From Blasia pusilla (Eukaryota > Marchantiophyta > Marchantiopsida > Blasiales), in NCBI GenBank assembly GCA_050084515.1, contig CM114272.1, positions 23,498,001 through 23,562,000 on the forward strand: a stretch of 64,000 nucleotides of DNA. The letters are read 5' to 3'. A program made the position numbers and the translations under genes. The notes under the pieces were generated by a model. The model made no database searches and was not told the origin of the DNA. It worked only from the letters and a program-made list of their open reading frames with translations. Positions 1 through 13,027 of this stretch are shown here, piece by piece; position 1 is the stretch's first letter; each line of letters starts with the position of its first letter.

Positions 1-1105
1 CATGGAAGGAGGGATTGGAATAGTGCAACCATATGGTTGTGACTATGTAAAGCATTAAATATCTATTGGGCTAGTTACAAGATCTACTTTCAATAAGTTT
101 GAGTAGCTTGAGAACCTACATGTAACCATATGCAACTAAGGCCAAGGTATGGGGCCACATAGGGATATGTTGTTGAGGTTGGAGTGGTTTGCGTGCTCTA
201 TGATTTCTTGGACATTGCAGTGAGATTCAAGGAAATTTTTTCATGTGTTGTCGTCACTTTGAGGCAGTGTAAGGAAATATAGATCTAGAGGGAAATGAGT
301 GAGTGGTAAGGTTGCACACCAACAAAAATCTATGTACTTATGTTTTTCATATGGATAGACTTGTGTGTGCGAGAAACTTTCTAGTAGCATGATCATCCTC
401 TTACACCTTAAGACCTCCATGCATCCCCCTCCCTCACTCCCCTTGCCCCTCCCTTATTTCCATCCTTAGGAAGGGGGGGGTAAAAGTAAGGACTCAAAAA
501 CAATAGGAGTTGCAAAATTTGTATTAATGATCAAGATTACATAAAGACCTTATGATAGGCTTATACTCAAATGAGCCACTTGGTTAGGGACACTTCAGGA
601 GTGCAATATTGGCATTCAACACTTGACTATGAGTTGAGGCGAAGAGTGTAAGATTGGGTACGTGTTTTTGATCTTGACAAAGGATCATACTCTTAAGCAT
701 GTATTTTATGTGTCTAAATGGATTGAGCTTGGAGTAGTTGATTTTGGCGCACTCTACGAGAAAGTTGATACATGAAATATAGCTAGAGTTGTTGCCAAAT
801 GCACTACTAGATAGAGTGGTGCATTGAGGGGCGAACAGGACCCGCAAGAGTTAGTGGGACCAGGGATAGTCCGACCTTTTTCACTTGAGGTATTGGATGT
901 GTGGTGGTCCACATTGGCAAAGGGAGTGATGAAAATCTAGTGGGAAGTATATTGCTTGATGTCATATGGGTGAAACACCGATGGTAGAAATGCAATGATG
1001 TGACCATTGTCAATGACTAGGTCATACTCATAAGCGGTATTTTTATATAGATTGAGAGTTATGCTTTGGCGTGGCAAGAATGCTAATTGGTATCAAACTC
1101 ATAAC
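1..1105. other. AT-rich DNA, no gene seen
   Basis: All frames carry frequent stops and no open stretch shows a recognisable domain. The only notable item is a short C/T-rich run near 420-465 followed by a G run. The 5' LTR of the copia element follows directly. Confidence 0.6.
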
Positions 1106-1424
1106 TATTGAACATTGAGTTACAATCAAGCTCATGAGACACCTAAACTGCTACATTTGGTACTCACACGAAGTAAGGAAGCTTAATCTTGTTTAGTCAG
1201 TTAAGCGCGGTTGTCTTAACTAGGGTTAGTTTATCACAGTTAGTCTAACTTGAGACTATGGTTAAGATTAAGATTAGGGTTAGGGTTTCTTATACATACC
1301 CTATATAATTAAGAAGGGGATCAGCCTACACTCATTCTCTCATTGCAAAATTTTGTTCTCCATGGTGGTATGTGAGTGTGAGAGTTGTTTCCCACTAGCT
1401 ATGCTTCTTAAGCAATTTTCTACA
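1106..1424 (+). repeat. 5' LTR of copia element A
   Basis: This 319-bp segment starts TATTGAA (a likely decayed TG start) and ends TACA directly before a primer-binding site. It matches the reverse complement of 7859-8171 along nearly its whole length with scattered substitutions. A TATATAA box-like stretch near 1303 and the following transcript-like region fit an LTR promoter. Confidence 0.8.
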
Positions 1425-1436
1425 TGGTATCAAAGC
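1425..1436 (+). other. Primer-binding site, initiator Met tRNA type
   Basis: The sequence TGGTATCAAAGC directly follows the LTR. It differs by one base from TGGTATCAGAGC, the usual plant copia site complementary to the 3' end of initiator methionine tRNA. Confidence 0.8.
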
Positions 1437-1922
1437 GATATGAGAACATCACTTGAAATTCTTGATGTTTGAGGAGAGAAGAGAGGCAAGAGAAGGCATA
1501 ATTTCAGTTTGGGAGAAGGAAATTTTGTTTAGAGCTCAATGGGTGCAGATTTCACATCGTGCTTTGACGGTGATAAAACTTTGGAGGCATTTTTTAGGGC
1601 TTTCCTCGTCCATTTAGCCATATGGGTCCGCATCGGTTATGACGAAGCTGAAAACTTGCTCTGACCTTCTTGTAGAGCTTGTCAAAAGCTTTCCAACAAA
1701 TCCAAAATTGCTCAATTTTGCAATTATGAGCTCATGTAGTAGCAATTTCAGTGAAGAAAAGTTGTGCAGTTTGCTCTCTACAGGCCAATTTCGACTAGTT
1801 CTTTCATACAGTTGATCAATTTTGGAAAATTTCACGTCGATTTCTGCGTAGGAGTGGTCTATGCTTCAATTGGAATAATAAAGAGCTTAAAATTATATTT
1901 TTTGTGAGTGAAATCGTTATTC

Positions 1923-4900
1923 ATGGCGTATTCCTCAACAACAATCACAAACGAGGATCTATATAAGCAGAATTACAATGTCTGAAAGCTACGCATGAAA
2001 CAATTTCTCATGGATCAAGAACTATTGGAGCTTGTCACATATGATGAGGCCAAGCCAGAAGGTGACTCAAGAGACTTGAATGTTCGCGCTTGGAACAAAC
2101 GCGCAAGCAAATATCTCAATAACTATTAGTTCATCAATCATAGATCATATTCAAGATGTTGATATTCCGAAGGAGGTCTGGGATGCATTGGAAAAGTTGT
2201 TCCAAATATCTACCAAGGCCACAAAGCTTTAATTGAAACAACAATTGAACGAAGTGAGAAAAGGATCGTAGAGCATCAATGATTATATTTTGAGCATCGA
2301 ACATATTGTTGATATGTTGAAATAGCATTGGAGTGACAATAGAAGATAATGATATGATTTTGTTCACTCTTCAAGGCCTTCCAAATGATTAAAAATCCTT
2401 TGGGACCTCTATCTCTATGAGAGAGAAATATCCAACGTTTCAAGAATTAGTCCCACTGTTAATCAGTGAAGAGATGCGCCTAGTAGGCAGTGGTAGCTCG
2501 TTTGGTCTACAAGAGAATGCGTTATTTGTAGCTTATGGATCAAATAGAGGCAAGAGTCGTGGTAGAAGCTTCCGTGGTCGTGGTGGATATCGAACATATG
2601 GAGGATGAGGCACTCAATATAATGTCATTCAATAAACTACGAATCTATATTAGACACAATCACAAGGTGGTGATGGTGGAAACCATCGTGGTCAAGGTCA
2701 ACAGTAGAGGGTCTCTCGATCTTGCAATTACTATGGAATAAAGGGTCACTATGCAAAGTTTTGTTTGAAGAAGAAGGCAGATATGAGAACCTGAGCCTTA
2801 CAACAACAAAACTATGTGGAGCAACAACACAAAGGACAGTACCAAGAATAAGAATATTCACAAATTGAGCACCTATTGGTCATGACTCATCATATGGGAG
2901 CAATGGTCAAGAAAGACTCGACAACAGATTGGTATATTGACTCTGGTGCATCAAATCACAAGACCTTACAAGCTAAATGAGTCAGTAGTATGAAGACGGT
3001 GAAAGATCTTGGCATTGTGCTCACAGGAGATGACACTCAACATCATATCATATATATCGGTAAAGTTCCAATAACATCATATTGTCTTTGTACTTTTGGA
3101 AATGTTCTCTATGTTCCTACCATTACAAGAAACTTGATCTATCTAGGACAGATAGTAGAACAGGGTTATCCAGTGAAGTTTAACACAGATGGTTATTTCA
3201 TTGAAACAATGGATGACCAAACTGCGATAGCCAAAGGAACTAGATCTGGAAAAATGTTCAAATTAGATGTTTCTATGCCAGAGATTCAAACATCAATGTA
3301 TGGTCAGACTGGCCAACAAGTCACATATCTAAATGTGTGGCATAAGAGAATTGGACATATGAATCTTCAAAGATTATAGAGTCTTTCATCATCTAATATA
3401 GTAATAAGACTTCCTAAATTAGCGAGCCCTGCTACGTTAGAGATCTGTCTTGTTTGCCAATTTGGATAACAAGCTAGATTTTCTTTTCTAAAGCAAAGTA
3501 GAAGAGCATCCAAGATATTGGAGTTGATCCACAGTGATGTGTGGACAACATCACAATATAGCCTTAATGGTTGCCAGTACTTTGTTTCATTTATTAATGA
3601 CCTCTCTAGGTGTATATGGATATACTTTCTGAAAGCGAAGTCAGAAGATATTCTCAGTGTTCCAAATATTCACAGTTCTAGTAGAGAAGCAGACTGAAGA
3701 ACAAACTTTGAAATTGCGTTGTAATGGAGGAGGGCAGTATCTTTCAACAGAGTTTGATGACTATTTACGCCAGAATGACATCCAACGTCAAGTGACTTGC
3801 CGTTACACTCCACAATAAAATGGAGTGGCTGAGAGGAAGAATCAACATATTGCTAAGACGGCACAAGCTATGCTGGATGAAAAGAACATGCATAAGGTGT
3901 ATTGGGCAAAGGCTGTAGCGTGTGTAGTCTTCTTAATCGACTGAACTCCAATAGTCCAATAGTAGTAGTTCATGATAAGACTCTATTCAAAGTCTTCACA
4001 GGAAATAAACGTGATTTTTCCTTCTTGAAAGTATTTGGTTGTATTTATTATGCTCATGTTCCTTCTGAAAGACATCAGTAATTAGACCCCAAATGTGAAA
4101 GATGTATATTTATTGGCTACGGGGTACTATGGAACTAAGGGATATAAGTGTTACATTCCATCCTCTAGGCAACTTACTATTTATCGCGATGCTGTCTTTG
4201 ATGAGCTGAAGTCATGATATGCTCCATCTGAGCCTATTCCACATCTTTTGTACTTCCGATGGATTTTCCATCACTCGCTTTTATCGAAGTGCATGTTTTG
4301 TTCCACATCTAAACTCATCTGTTGAGGGGAAGAATATGAATGTAAACCAATAGACATTGCCTTCCTATTCCCCAAGTACTAGTGTAGGATTCAGAGAGGT
4401 CTTAGATTTGTCAGTTAAATGTGTGAGTCCATGGACGAGAAGAGTACGTATTCAGTCTGTTGACAGTAGTTTGAGCTTGAGTCAGGTGTTAGAGGCATCT
4501 ATCTCTGAACAACAGCTTCGTAAATCAAGTAAAATCACATATTCTACTTATAGATTCATAAATGAAGGTTTCCTTACGACTTATCATGCATATATGATGA
4601 CTACCCTTCGAGAACAAGAGCCGAGTTCTTTTGAAGAAGCTGCAAGTAAAGTCAAACGGATTGAAGCTATGGAGGAAGAGCTTGCTGTATTAAGACATTA
4701 GCAGACTTGGGAGTTGGTTGATATCCCTTTCGGTAAGGAAGCTATTGGTTGCAAATGGGTTTACATAATCAAGCGTAATCTAGATGATATAGTTAACAGA
4801 AACAAAGGGAGATTGGTGGCTAAGGACTATGTATAACAATATGGCATCGATTATGAGGAAATATTTAGCCATTTTGCAAAGATGACGACTACGAAAAAAA

Positions 4901-6090
4901 TAATGGTTGTAGTTGCAGCAAGTAAGAAGTGGAGACTATATCACATGGACGTGAAGAATACCTTCTTGAATGGAGATCTATATGAGGAGGTATATATGCC
5001 TCAACCAATTGGATATGAGCATCCCGAGTTTCAATTTTGTGTATGGAGGTTGAAGAAAAGCTCTATACCGACTCAAAGAGCTTGGTATGGCAAGATTACA
5101 TACGTCTTACACGAGTTGGGTTTTAGATTATGTGATTCTCACTCCTCATTATATATCTTGAGAGGAAAAGATCATACGGTTATCATTGTGTTGTATGTTG
5201 ATGATCTCTTGATTACTGGGAGTACTGAGGATATGTTACAACAAGTCAAGCTAAAATTACAAGTAGACTTTGATATAAAGGACTTGGGAGAACTCAAGTA
5301 CTTCCTTGGTGTTGAGTTAATCAAAGTTGGAAAGAGCATGTGATTATTACAATGACAATATGCTCTTCACATGATTTGAAAATATTGTATGACGGCTTGT
5401 AAGCCAATCTCTACACCGTTGGATCATATTGTGAAGCTAAGAGTGGATGAAGGAGAGTTGCTTGAAGATTCTAATATGTACAAGCGCATGGTTGAAAATT
5501 TGATCTCTCTGATTATAACCAGGCAAGATTTGAGCTATACAGTTGGCCTAGTGAGCCAATTTATGCAAGCATCTCAAAAATCTCACCTTGATTTTGTGAG
5601 GAGGATTATGCCGTATGTGAAATTCTCTATTTAATTCGGGCTTCAATTTGAACCTTCTCCGAGTTTATAATTATAGGGATTCTTAGATGCTAATTGGGTA
5701 GAAAGCGTATTTGATCGACACTCCACATCTGGTTCTTCATTTACTTTGGGAAGCGCAGTTATAAGTTGGGCTTCAAGAAGTAACCTAAAGTTGTTGTATC
5801 TTCAACAGAGGGAGAATATAGAGGAGCAACCAATGCAACATGTGGGTCGTTTTGGCTTCATCGATTACTTGTTGAGATTGGTGTTAGTAACTTAAGACCT
5901 AGTGTAATATATACAGACAATATTAGTAGCATCAAACTTGCTTATAACCTTGTGTTTCATGCTCGTACAAAATATGTTGAGGTGCACTATTATTTTATCA
6001 GAGAGAAAATGCTTGCATAAGAAATTGATCTTGTGTATATAGGTACAGATCGACAAATTGTTGACATCTTTACAAACGCAATCCCTTACA
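1923..6090 (+). pseudogene. copia A gag-pol pseudogene
   Basis: Traces appear in order. Gag runs from an ATG at 1923, with an Arg/Gly-rich stretch near 2560-2600. The zinc knuckle near 2722-2765 reads CNYYGIKGHYAKFC, so its second Cys is replaced by Tyr. The protease motif DSGAS lies near 2938-2955. A GAG-pre-integrase block ends WHKRIGHMNL (2990-3379). The integrase core has a HSDVW stretch near 3530 and AERKNQH near 3830. Reverse transcriptase has YVDDLLITG near 5197-5222, and RNase H ends with a TDRQIVDIFT-like stretch near 6045-6080. Each part is interrupted by stops, so this is a decayed polyprotein. The assignment to copia is firm because integrase precedes reverse transcriptase. Confidence 0.85.
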
Positions 6091-6100
6091 CTGTAGGGAG

Positions 6101-7858
6101 AGGGCCAAGGGATGGTACAAACCCATGAAAATCCGACGGTTTGTAGGGGGGAAATAATTTGGCAAGATTTATTTGTGATAAAAATGATCTGTTACACACT
6201 AGCACCATGGGCATACTCTCACCTAGGTCATGCACCTCCAAATATGGAACCTCAACCACAAGTAATTGTTCACAAGTATGCAGTCCCCAAATTGATAGCA
6301 ATCGTCAATAAAATTGTGAAACGTAGCCAATATATTGAGATGAGCCCAAACATGAGCTATAATCTCTCTCCTCACCAAAAAAAAGCTTATCGTGCTCACT
6401 TATGACTCTATTGGCAACATTACTACCATATTAGTATCAATCCTATGAAAGGGATCTAGTGGCCACATGTTCTCCATTGTGTACACCATCTAAGGGCACA
6501 AACATCAATAGACCTACTATTTACATGTATCCTATATCACTTGTCATTGAACCAATGCCCTCAAACCTCGATACCTTATTCTCCTCTATATGGTTCTAGG
6601 TTATTAGGAAAATTGATCATTGAGTTGAACGCTACTATTATCGCCACTACTCTACATGCATCTTAAGCACTATTAACACCACCAATACCACAAGTTGATA
6701 AAGAATTAATGTTGCCACTTCCTAACTTCAAATCTCACCTATGTAAGGTAGACTCCTCCTAATAGACCAATATGAACCCCATGAGATATAATAGAACACC
6801 ACTAGTCAGGGGCGAGCTTGGGTGCACGCTGATACGCGGACCCTAAGCCCTCCGTGTGCGAGACTTGAGCCCATCCTAGGGGCCCTGAGCTCACTATATG
6901 GGACATGTGCGAGCCCTGAGTCCATCATGTGGGCCCTCTACCGGATTTATCTCACTCAATCGGAGCTGAGCCAGCCTTGCTGGCTGTGCCGCCCACAAAA
7001 CGGGTGCAGGCCATGGGTAATCAAGCCCGTACAGACATGCTTGTTCCTAGGATGGACATAAGTCCGCATAAATGGACATTGTCTCTATGCAAACCTAGGA
7101 TCACCACCCCTCCATCTCTCACCATAGAACTATATGTAGGGTGCTTTGGATGCATCTGCACCATAACATAAATAGAAGTGCATTGACGTCTCCAAGTTCC
7201 ATCAGGATTTGAATCATACACCTCTCCAACTCTTACTTCTGTAGTCCCAACCCTACAATTGTACGTTAACTAATCAAAGTTTGTGCTCTTGACGCCAAAA
7301 GAGATATCCTTGAAAATACACCACATCATAAGATGATACTGAAAAAACCACCCTCTTCTTAATGTCCAACATGACAACACCAAGGGTGGTATAGACTTCT
7401 TCAATAACGAGCCTAGCTAGCAACTTTGTCATCCTAACTATCGCAACCTACCATGGACTCCATATGAGATGATGGCTCCATTACACCCTCCACACTATGA
7501 GTCAACACCTCAATCCCACCTACATATGCATAAGAGGCAACAACACCACCACTCTCACACAATATTATGGCGAATCGGAACATGCAACTAAACTCATCCC
7601 ACTCTCGATATTGCCAAATTCATGGCACAAAACAAGGGCTTACATACAACTAGCTCAAACCCAAAAAATAACCTGAGATCCTTCTAAGCCCAAAAATTCT
7701 CAATTGGTATACTTATTACTTGCCCCATCACCTTATAGACTTGGTCCTTCACTAGAGACTAGACTTACTCAAGAAGGGCCCATTGATGGATCCTCATCAC
7801 CTATGACAATGTAAATGATTGTGGTAATTGTGTCGGTCTTCCAATGTCTACTTGTTAT
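6101..7858. other. Non-coding DNA with a GC-rich block
   Basis: No domain is seen. A block at about 6800-7060 is far more GC-rich than its surroundings and carries imperfect repeats around GAGCCCTGAGTCCATC and GGGCCCT. Short open frames across it overlap in several frames and look accidental. Confidence 0.5.
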
Positions 7859-8171
7859 TGTACAAAATTATTAAATAAGCATAATTGGTGGGAAACGGTT
7901 CTCACATTCACACACCACCATGGAGAAAAAAAATTTGCAATGAGAGAATGAGTGGAGTCTGGTCCCCTTCTAAATTATATAAGGTATGTACAAGCAATCA
8001 TAACCCTAATCTTAACCATAGTCTCAAGTTAGACTAACTATGATAAACTAACCCTAATTAAGATAATTGCGCTTAACTGACTAACCAAGATTAAGCTTCC
8101 CTACTTCGTGTGAGTACCAAATGTAGCAGTTCATGTGTCTCATGAGCTTGATTGTAACTCAATCTTCAATA
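7859..8171 (-). repeat. Inverted LTR copy of copia family A
   Basis: Read on the - strand this begins TATTGAAGATTGAG and ends TACA, and it matches the LTR at 1106-1424 throughout. A polypurine tract lies just before its start on - and no primer site follows its end. It is therefore a 3' LTR, on the strand opposite to the decayed copia body to its left. Confidence 0.8.
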
Positions 8172-8186
8172 CTCCCCCTCAAGCTC
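8172..8186 (-). other. Polypurine tract before the inverted LTR
   Basis: On the - strand the sequence GAGCTTGAGGGGGAG abuts the LTR start. A purine run in this place is the plus-strand primer of LTR elements and marks the inner border of a 3' LTR. Confidence 0.65.
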
Positions 8187-8189
8187 AAT

Positions 8190-8743
8190 TCAATATACAT
8201 TAGACTTTAACTCCTTCAAATTTTTTATCTTCATTTCATCATTTACGGCCACTTCATGCAACATTTTTGCATAGCCCTTTTCAAATTTCTTCCTCATTTT
8301 TTGTACTTTTCTCATCCATATTTTATACATAAAACCTCTATCAATTAAATTTTTTGGCACACCTCTTATATGGTGTCCCTTCTTATGTCTTGAAGCTATT
8401 ACTTTAGATGTAGAGGTTTTTAAAGCCTACTCTTTAAATAAAATCGCATATATATATGGTATCTACATCCAAAATTAGGAGCTAGCTAAAGAATTGACTA
8501 GTTTTACATTTGGAGTCACATTACAGAAATCTGATGGGCCTCTCATCCTCTCACTCTAAGCAATTGATCCTTTGAGAGCATAGGATTTATTGCTAATTGG
8601 ATAACTAATGATGGTTTGTAAATCATCTTACTTTCGAACCAAAAAAATGGTACTACATTGTTAACAGAAGGCACCTCCTTCTCATCACCTTCATTCACTA
8701 ACTCAATAATGGCATGCCTTAATTCATGTCCACTGACATCCAA
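8190..8743 (-). pseudogene. Unrecognised coding remnant next to the LTR
   Basis: Just inside the polypurine tract an open stretch of about 80 codons on - ends at a TGA at 8190-8192. It is rich in Lys and charged residues (for example RKKFEKGYAKMLHEV). A second open stretch lies upstream at 8543-8743 (it includes HELRHAIIELVNEGDEKEV), separated from the first by a few stops. Composition and position suggest the 3' coding end of an LTR element or a sequence it picked up. It does not resemble copia RNase H and I do not recognise it. Confidence 0.35.
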
Positions 8744-11700
8744 ATCTAGAACTTCATAAAAAATGGTAATCTCAAGTCTATAGGTTCATCCCACATCGGA
8801 ATATCTTCAAGAGGATGTACAACACAAATAAAATCATTTCACAACCTATTCCTACTTCCATCCGTATGACTAAGCCAATCCATGTTCTTAATTGTCTCAT
8901 AATCAACTTCTAGATTTGGAGTAGCAACAGCTAAGTCTTGTAGGACTCTCAACTAAGAACTCTTTTTTCCTTCCCAAGGCTTTTCAAACCATATCCATTA
9001 TTCCCCTCAAACACTTGAATGAGGACACATTTGTACTTGTACACCCTTCCCTCTTACAAGCATCGTTCCTTCCTTTAAGCCTCCAAAACCATTTCATTCA
9101 TTGAAAACATGACGTAATCATCCAAGCAAGCAACAACCTCTTCTTCCTTCAATGGATGGAGATTATGCCAAATCTGCTCTCTTTTTTTAGCGCCAAAATT
9201 TCAACCCCTCCTCTCCATACTCAAAAGTTGATAACCTGTTCATAACATCTGCATAAGTTAGGAAAGTGCCAAAGTCATATGATCGCTTATGACCACTTAA
9301 TCCCCCAACCTTTAAGAAAATCCACAACAATCAGAACCTACTAAATCTAATGGAAATGGTAGGGAAGGATATTTATCTCTAAAGTAACATACTAAAAGCA
9401 CTAAAAAATGACATGATATTTATATGTCATGAAATGCCTCCAAACTATGCATATTTTTCTCACTATACTTGCCACAATCTCTTGCTATGGAATGTGTGCC
9501 ATGTTTGAGCCATAATGTCCAAAACCCCAAGAAAAGAGACATCTTCCCATAAAAGAAAATTGTACTATGCAGATCTAATTTAAGAGAATAGAAAATATCA
9601 ATATAATTACCTAAAAACTCTAAGTACAAATAAGTTTCTAAAATCCTTTCATGGAGGATATCTCTTCTCTCCCCAAAATGTCATGAAAATTTAACAATTG
9701 GTCTGCGACTCTACTTGCAATCTTTTGAGGACCGACCAAAATTTTTCTTATTGCGGCTTTGACCTCCTTGTTCTCACCGATTTGAAATGAACCCCAATTG
9801 AAGGATCATCCATCTTCCCCTATGTTTGCAAGAACCCCCTTCCCACCAACCTCCCAACCCATGTTGCACAAGGATGGTCAGATCATCCTTGATCGGGTAG
9901 ATCGATGTATCTGAGATATTCATTTCAGGAAAGCCCTTACCCTTTATGGGATGGCATTTGAGCCACTTGTTTCAATGGTGCAGTTCTAGCCGCCATACTA
10001 ACCTTATTCCTTACGTGAAGGGCTATCATCACCACCATCCTACACTTCAAAATAGCCCTAAATATGATCCCTAAAACCAATAGATTTTCCCTACCTTCAT
10101 CCCTAAAACCTACACTATTATCCCTCCTCTAGCATTTCTTATCTATTAACAAAATTTTAACAAAACCATAAATCATATCAAAACCTTGTCCAAATATGCA
10201 CCCATGCCTCTAAAACCAAAAAAAACTCTCCAAATACTTACTTAGAGATAGAATAAAAAAACTAGAGGACATCCGTGCGATACTCGGGGTAATGATGGAT
10301 AATTAAAAATACCCATTATTAATGACTTAACTAACCCCTAAAATTGTTAAATGACCTCTTAAATCAATTTTGAATGATCTCATTGGCCAAGAGATCAAGC
10401 AATCTTATTGGTTGAGAGATCGAGTGATCTTAGTGGTTGAGAAGGCCAGATACCAAGAGGAGAAGTATTTGAAAATCAAGACGGCATTCTTCAACAATAA
10501 TTATAGATGTAAAAAAAAATGAGGTCTTTTCTTTAGTTCCATCTTCAACAACATGTGTGAAAATCTAAATCATACACATTGATGGAGGGATTAAAAGAAT
10601 TGCAAATGAATCTCCACTTGAAATCCTCATCTTCCAGTTTTTTCTTCTCTTCTTAGCTCTACTTTTTAGCCAAAAGGTCATAGATCAAGAATTTTTTTTG
10701 AAAATGCCCCCAAGACAAAGCAACCCAAATGAAACAATCCTCTCCAAAATCTTGTCTAGAGATTCAATTAAAAATGGAAAGCCACAACTATGGTCTTGGA
10801 TTTTTAGTCCAACCTTGGTGCTCATATTCCAAGACATGATCTATTCAGATTTGGAAATACCTCAATAGAGCCAAGTGTTTGAACTTTCACCTCAATCCAA
10901 GGATGTAAACTATTTTTTCCCTAGGATCAAAAATAAGAACTAAGGAATATTAAGTGAATTGAATTTTCCATTACTCTTCTTCCTCTTTGTTCTTCTTCTC
11001 CTCCCCTTGAGAATTTTTTTCATTCTCCATCTTTCTATATAAACATATAAATATTTAATTTTAAATTAATTGGCACAGCCAATGAGATGGTGACACATTG
11101 TGTACAAACATTTTGGATAACCTTTAGACTATTTCCACTAACGAGTACCGATCCACCTTTTTTTTTCTTAACCCTCAATTATAATACAAGATCCCTCCTT
11201 ATCATACCCCCTCCCCCCCACCCAAAATAAAAAATAAAAAATTGGGCCCTCCGGACCACTTTTCATTACTTATAATCCATAATTGATCCACCTTGACTTG
11301 GCTTGGTGTCAAAACCCCAATGCCAACGTCTCAATCCATCATGTGTCTTGGATTCATCCCTATGGTTCCCAAGGTAAGGCTCAGGTTCCGAACACCCTTG
11401 GAGACCCTCCCTCATATATATAGTTCTAAAGATCCCAATCCCTCCCATAGCGAATCCTTTGGGCCGCTCTTTATGGCCCTTTGCCCAACTATCATTCTTT
11501 CCTTGATTCTGCGTTTGATTGGAATTTAAGTGTGTTGGAATTGGATTCTCACAAGCTTTTGAATGCCACCTTATTCATCCCAAATGCATCTTGGATAGAG
11601 AAACATAAAGAACTCCCAAACACTCAATTCCAAGATAGCTCGAAATCGCCTTGGTGCCCAACTCTTGTGCGACTTGAGTTCTTCTCAAGTCTCGCTTGAA

Positions 11701-11849
11701 ATTTGGTCTTGTTTTACTAGGTCACAACCCCCATCATTTCACACGCCCATTAAGGCTCGCATATTAGTTTTGCAACTCACGTCTCACTCATGAGACTTTG
11801 ACACGCTTCTATCCTAATGTTATAATTGTTATAACATTAGAGTTATAAT
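8744..11849. other. AT-rich DNA, no gene seen
   Basis: No coherent coding signal is present. At about 10372-10440 there are roughly three imperfect copies of a 26-28 bp unit around TTGGTTGAGAGATC. Homopolymer A, T and C runs occur near 11160-11245. Open frames at 11266-11699 overlap on both strands without domain features. Confidence 0.5.
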
Positions 11850-12326
11850 TGTTGGATTCTCAACATTCACTTCTCTTAGCACCATTAATCTGATCGGCCC
11901 CTTGTATGAGGAAAAGCCTAGATTGATGGTTCCGACTTAGATGTCGAAGGAGTCATAGTAATATGACATAGGTGGTTTATGGAGTGGCGTTACTAGGATT
12001 ATCTAACCCTATATTGCATCAGGGTGCGGGGCATCCTATTGCGTCGCAGGGGTCCGGAAGTGCAGCCCCTGGTATGCCAAGACGACACGGGGATCTATTT
12101 AAAATTTTTCTATTAATAGAAACAAAGAAAAATAGGTAAAAACCCTAGTTTCCCAAGTACTGAAATAGTTGGGAGCTGTAGCGGTAGCGCATTCTCGTAT
12201 GTCGAGTTATCTCCATGTTTAGGTTCCATCGAAGCTCTTCTGTGAGCGCACGGACGGATTAAGCCACTTTGTATCTCTAAGTTTTGTAAAGATTTGAGTG
12301 ATTTCCTCACTTTCTATTTTGTCACA
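11850..12326 (+). repeat. Solo LTR of copia family B
   Basis: It begins TGTTGGATTCTCAAC and ends TTTTGTCACA, matching the LTRs of the complete element at 38464-43144 (there on -). No internal region adjoins it. Flanks are ATAAT and ATATT, a target duplication with one mismatch. It is longer than the 420-bp family LTRs because of an extra GC-rich piece near 12028-12100 with a CAGGGG...CCCCTG inverted pair. Such solo LTRs usually arise by recombination between two LTRs. Confidence 0.85.
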
Positions 12327-13027
12327 ATATTGTTCTTCATTGGCGTATGTTGGTTATGAGTATCGCAATACGATATGTATCTGCATGATAATATTCTTGC
12401 ATTGGAGAGTAATAAGAGTGATGATTATTCAAATAATATGAATTCAAAGGAAAGTGACATATATTTGCAACTTTTTTTTTCATGAAAAATTATGATCACA
12501 ACTCAAGTTGACAACTATGAATCGACACTTAGTCACATTTAATGACTTTGTAGTTATACATTGTGAAATAAATGACCACCAATCTAATAAGGTATAAATT
12601 ATGACTTCTTCTAGTCATGAAATGATTTTGTTGTCAAACACAACCGGATGAATTACTAAAATATTATGAAAGACCAAAGGGGGGAATTCATGTGTATAAC
12701 CATCCTCATGAAGAATATCACTTTGTTCCATTTGGTATTGAGATTCATAAGGCTATGTGCGAAAGGTTTACCCTTTCCTTTCTAAGTGTGCCTACCTCCT
12801 CCATTCTAACGATATTTGGTGCTCTACTCCTATGCTCTTACATTATTGATAACATCCCCAAGATTTTCTCAATCATGATGCTCTTATATTGTTTAAAAAG
12901 TCCTTGATACAATGGATGCTCAAAGGAAGCTTAAGCCATGTGAGACGGCTAGGCCAAAGGCTCGTTATTCGTAGTTATATTTGCATCCTTACGACTTATA
13001 TACCTTCATGTTTCCCTAGTAGCCATA
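12327..13027. other. AT-rich spacer, no gene seen
   Basis: Short open frames at 12692-12907 and 12889-13128 have no recognisable motif or codon bias, and the second crosses a Helitron end. I see nothing else to name. Confidence 0.5.

Larger units (their letters stand above)
1106..6100 (+). mobile_element. Degenerate Ty1/copia retrotransposon A
   Basis: The order is that of a copia element: LTR, primer-binding site, gag, protease, integrase, reverse transcriptase, RNase H. The coding part holds many stops and frame changes, so it cannot encode a working polyprotein. No forward 3' LTR follows RNase H. Instead a copy of the same LTR lies inverted at 7859-8171. The end given here is simply where RNase H similarity stops. 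Confidence 0.85.
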
